Source of the DNA: Glaciecola sp964643575
Lineage (GTDB): Bacteria; Pseudomonadota; Gammaproteobacteria; Enterobacterales; Alteromonadaceae
Assembly: GCA_964643575.1 (NCBI GenBank)
Contig: CAZXTD010000201.1
Coordinates: 1-6,869 of the forward strand
Length of the DNA: 6,869 nucleotides
Reading direction: 5' to 3'
In this document: piece after piece, positions 5,876 through 6,869 of the stretch
Layout: every line of letters starts with the position of its first letter
Position numbering within the stretch: position 1 is the first letter of the stretch
The notes under the pieces: generated by a model
Told to the model about the DNA's origin: nothing
Seen by the model: the letters and a program-made list of their open reading frames with translations, nothing else
Database searches by the model: none
Program-made: the position numbers and the translations under genes

Positions 5876-6355
5876 TTAGTTACTTTCAAATAGTTGACTA
5901 CCTATTTCGATACGTCGTGGTTTTTTCTCTTCAGGCACCACACGCTCTAAGTCGATGTGGAGCAAGCCGTTTTGCATGTCGGCTGTGAGCACCTTAACGT
6001 TGTCACCTAGCTGAAACTTGCGTTCAAAGTTACGCTCTGAAATTCCTTTGTGAAGGAACCTACGCTCTGGCGCGTCTTCTTTGGCCTTGTTTCCATTTGC
6101 GGAAGTCTCTTGCTCGGCAGTTTCTTTTTTGCCAATCACTTTTAAGGTGTTGTCTTGCACTTCAATTATCACGTCTTCTTGCGCGAAACCCGCAACAGCC
6201 ATGGTGATTCGGTATTTGTCTTCGTCTAACAATTCAATGTTATACGGAGGGTATGTGGTTTGTTTTTCCTGACGATTAGCTGCATCGATCATAGATGCAA
6301 GGTGGTCAGAACCAATAAAAGAACGGTAAAGTGGAGATAGATCGATAGTACGCAT
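5876..6355 (-). CDS. ibpA: IbpA-family small heat-shock protein (Hsp20)
   Basis: ATP-independent holdase chaperone that binds unfolding or aggregating proteins in the cytoplasm and passes them to DnaK and ClpB. The N-terminus MRTIDLSPLYRSFIG closely matches IbpA. The alpha-crystallin domain spans about 36-143, with YPPYNIELLDEDKYRI, MAVAGFAQEDVIIEV, ISERNFERKFQL and ADMQNGLLHIDLER (A-x-x-x-NGxL motif). The C-terminal anchor IEI is at 149-151 after PEEKKPRR. Between the strands near residues 78-95 is an extra charged segment (ETAEQETSANGNKAKED) longer than in E. coli IbpA. I take ATG at 6355 as start: AAGGA (6363-6367) is seven bases upstream and the reading aligns with IbpA. ATG at 6361 is only one base after that site, though an earlier AGGA is five bases before it. 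Promoter and leader indicate heat control by both sigma-32 and an RNA thermometer. ibpA versus ibpB cannot be settled, since only one copy is visible. Confidence 0.94.
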   Translation of the reverse strand: MRTIDLSPLYRSFIGSDHLASMIDAANRQEKQTTYPPYNIELLDEDKYRITMAVAGFAQEDVIIEVQDNTLKVIGKKETAEQETSANGNKAKEDAPERRFLHKGISERNFERKFQLGDNVKVLTADMQNGLLHIDLERVVPEEKKPRRIEIGSQLFESN

Positions 6356-6358
6356 TTT

Positions 6359-6456
6359 CATATCCTTCCTATTAAGCAATATGTTTAAATTTAAGTTTGT
6401 TCCTTACCCCGACTATTCGGCGGTAAGGTGTTTGTGGCACCTATTGGCTGCCACAA
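6359..6456 (-). ncRNA. ROSE-like RNA thermometer in the hsp20 5' leader
   Basis: Three consecutive hairpins fill the leader. Hairpin I pairs 6449-6456 with 6432-6439 (8 bp, TTGTGGCA with TGCCACAA). Hairpin II pairs 6422-6428 with 6402-6408 (7 bp), then after one bulged base CCGA with TCGG around a tetraloop. Hairpin III pairs CATATTGCTT (6383-6374) with AAGGATATG (6367-6359), masking the ribosome site and an AUG. It contains the ROSE hallmark, UUGCU opposite AGGA with a bulged G and a G-U pair, which melts as temperature rises. ROSE elements are known in front of ibpA/hsp20 genes; the structures were read by eye, not folded by program. Confidence 0.82.
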
Positions 6457-6461
6457 CTTAT

Positions 6462-6489
6462 ATATAGGATTGCTGCTTAAATTTTCAAG
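6462..6489 (-). promoter_or_regulatory. Sigma-32 (RpoH) heat-shock promoter of the hsp20 gene
   Basis: On the minus strand CTTGAAA (6483-6489) is a full match to the sigma-32 -35 box. TCCTATAT (6462-6469) matches five of seven defined positions of the -10 box CCCCATnT. The spacer is 13 bases, within the usual range. Transcription would begin near 6455, at the base of hairpin I, giving a leader of about 100 bases. An AT-rich tract lies just upstream (6500-6530) and could act as an UP element. Confidence 0.75.
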
Positions 6490-6544
6490 CTACAGATATG
6501 AAAAAAATAAAAAAAATTATAAATAAAGTTTTAAGTGTCTGAAA

Positions 6545-6869
6545 TTACTGCTTATTGTGCCTGCTTTTTAATACATCAACGGCATCTTTTAATTCTAAAC
6601 CGCTTGCTTGTAACAGCACAATTAGGTGATAAATAAGATCGGCAGACTCGTTTTTTAGCTCGTCTAAGTCTTTTACTGTTGCTGCGAGTGCTGTCTCAAC
6701 ACCTTCTTCCCCCACTTTTTGGGCAATGCGTTTTATACCGCTTGCGTATAAAGATGCGGTGTAGCTAGAGTCTGCGGGTGCGTTTTTGCGTGACGCAATC
6801 ACTTGCTCAAGCTCTGCAATAAAACTGATGTCACTAGTATCAGCGTCGTTCCAGCAAGAGGTGGTGCCC
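6545..6869 (-). CDS. hisI: HisIE bifunctional histidine biosynthesis enzyme, C-terminal part (cut by window edge)
   Basis: Catalyses steps 2 and 3 of histidine biosynthesis: phosphoribosyl-ATP pyrophosphohydrolase (HisE) and phosphoribosyl-AMP cyclohydrolase (HisI). The frame is open from the window edge for 107 codons. The first residues GTTSCWNDAD are the end of the HisI domain, with a Cys (C5) in the place of its last zinc ligand. The linker is short (ISFIAELEQVIASRK), and then the whole HisE domain follows. It shows SYTASLYASGIKRIAQKVGE from residue 35, the MazG-like acidic motif GEEGVETALAA (53-63) and NESADLIYH (73-81), and ends RHNKQ. An in-frame GTG at 6802 is internal, not the start. 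It is usually the last gene of a his operon; the following 60 bases hold a T-rich tract but no clear terminator hairpin. Confidence 0.93.
   Translation of the reverse strand, partial: GTTSCWNDADTSDISFIAELEQVIASRKNAPADSSYTASLYASGIKRIAQKVGEEGVETALAATVKDLDELKNESADLIYHLIVLLQASGLELKDAVDVLKSRHNKQ

Noticed and set aside
6356..6379. Upstream TTG start for the heat-shock gene (adds MLNRKDMK)
   Set aside because: That start would lie inside the thermometer hairpin and its codons overlap the ribosome site itself. The IbpA family begins at MR(T/N)xDLSPLYRS.
6500..6530. Terminator of hisIE at the T-rich tract
   Set aside because: The tract is long and T-rich on the minus strand but I could not find a GC-containing stem before it; it may simply be AT-rich promoter-upstream DNA.
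6545..6802. A separate short HisE gene starting at GTG 6802
   Set aside because: The frame stays open to the window edge and encodes the end of a HisI domain (TSCW), so it is a HisIE fusion cut by the window.

Overview
The window looks like chromosomal DNA of a gammaproteobacterium, probably marine and perhaps Alteromonadales-like. The support is an IbpA-type small heat-shock protein close to the enteric and marine family, a fused HisIE enzyme whose HisE half matches the gammaproteobacterial form, and a multi-subunit Mrp-type Na+/H+ antiporter operon. Base composition looks moderate to slightly AT-rich by eye. The placement is inference from protein family resemblance; no taxonomic marker is present.

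Layout, read along the minus strand on which every intact gene lies: (1) 6869-6545, the 3' part of hisIE, cut by the window edge. (2) 6544-6356, a regulatory region with a sigma-32-type heat-shock promoter and a three-hairpin leader whose last hairpin has the signature of a ROSE RNA thermometer. (3) 6355-5876, an ibpA-like small heat-shock gene, followed by a strong intrinsic terminator. (4) 5709-4729, galM (aldose 1-epimerase) with its own weak candidate promoter. (5) 4728-4512, a spacer with a candidate promoter and two hairpins forming a leader for the next operon. (6) 4511-559, seven tightly coupled genes mrpE-mrpF-mrpG-(MbhD/MbhE fusion)-mrpB-mrpC-mrpD. The five MrpE-G and MrpB-D junctions among the first seven genes that can be read are 4-base ATGA overlaps, except the MbhDE/MrpB junction, which overlaps by 11 bases. 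(7) 554-1, an anomalous end.

The Mrp proteins would assemble into one large inner-membrane complex that exchanges cytoplasmic Na+ (or Li+/K+) for external protons, relevant to salt and alkaline pH tolerance. The gene order equals that of the antiporter half of archaeal Mbh hydrogenase (mbhA-H). The MrpA of Bacillus-type systems is split here: its C-terminal MbhD/MbhE part is a separate gene upstream of mrpB, and a NuoL/MrpA-like N-terminal part begins just after mrpD.

The left end does not read as normal DNA. Bases 1-72 and 483-554 are inverted copies of each other (71 of 72 positions match), and both carry the ribosome site and first codons of the NuoL/MrpA-like gene expected after mrpD. 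The plus-strand copy runs about 157 native residues and then turns back at a short microhomology into the antisense of its own start. The simplest reading is a fold-back chimera (amplification or assembly) at a contig end rather than a biological inversion. No mobile element, CRISPR array, tRNA or rRNA was seen. No stretch over 300 bases lacks a gene; the longest spacer is about 217 bases. The only candidate for something unusual biologically is the heat-shock RNA thermometer, which is a known class, so I see no clearly new system here.
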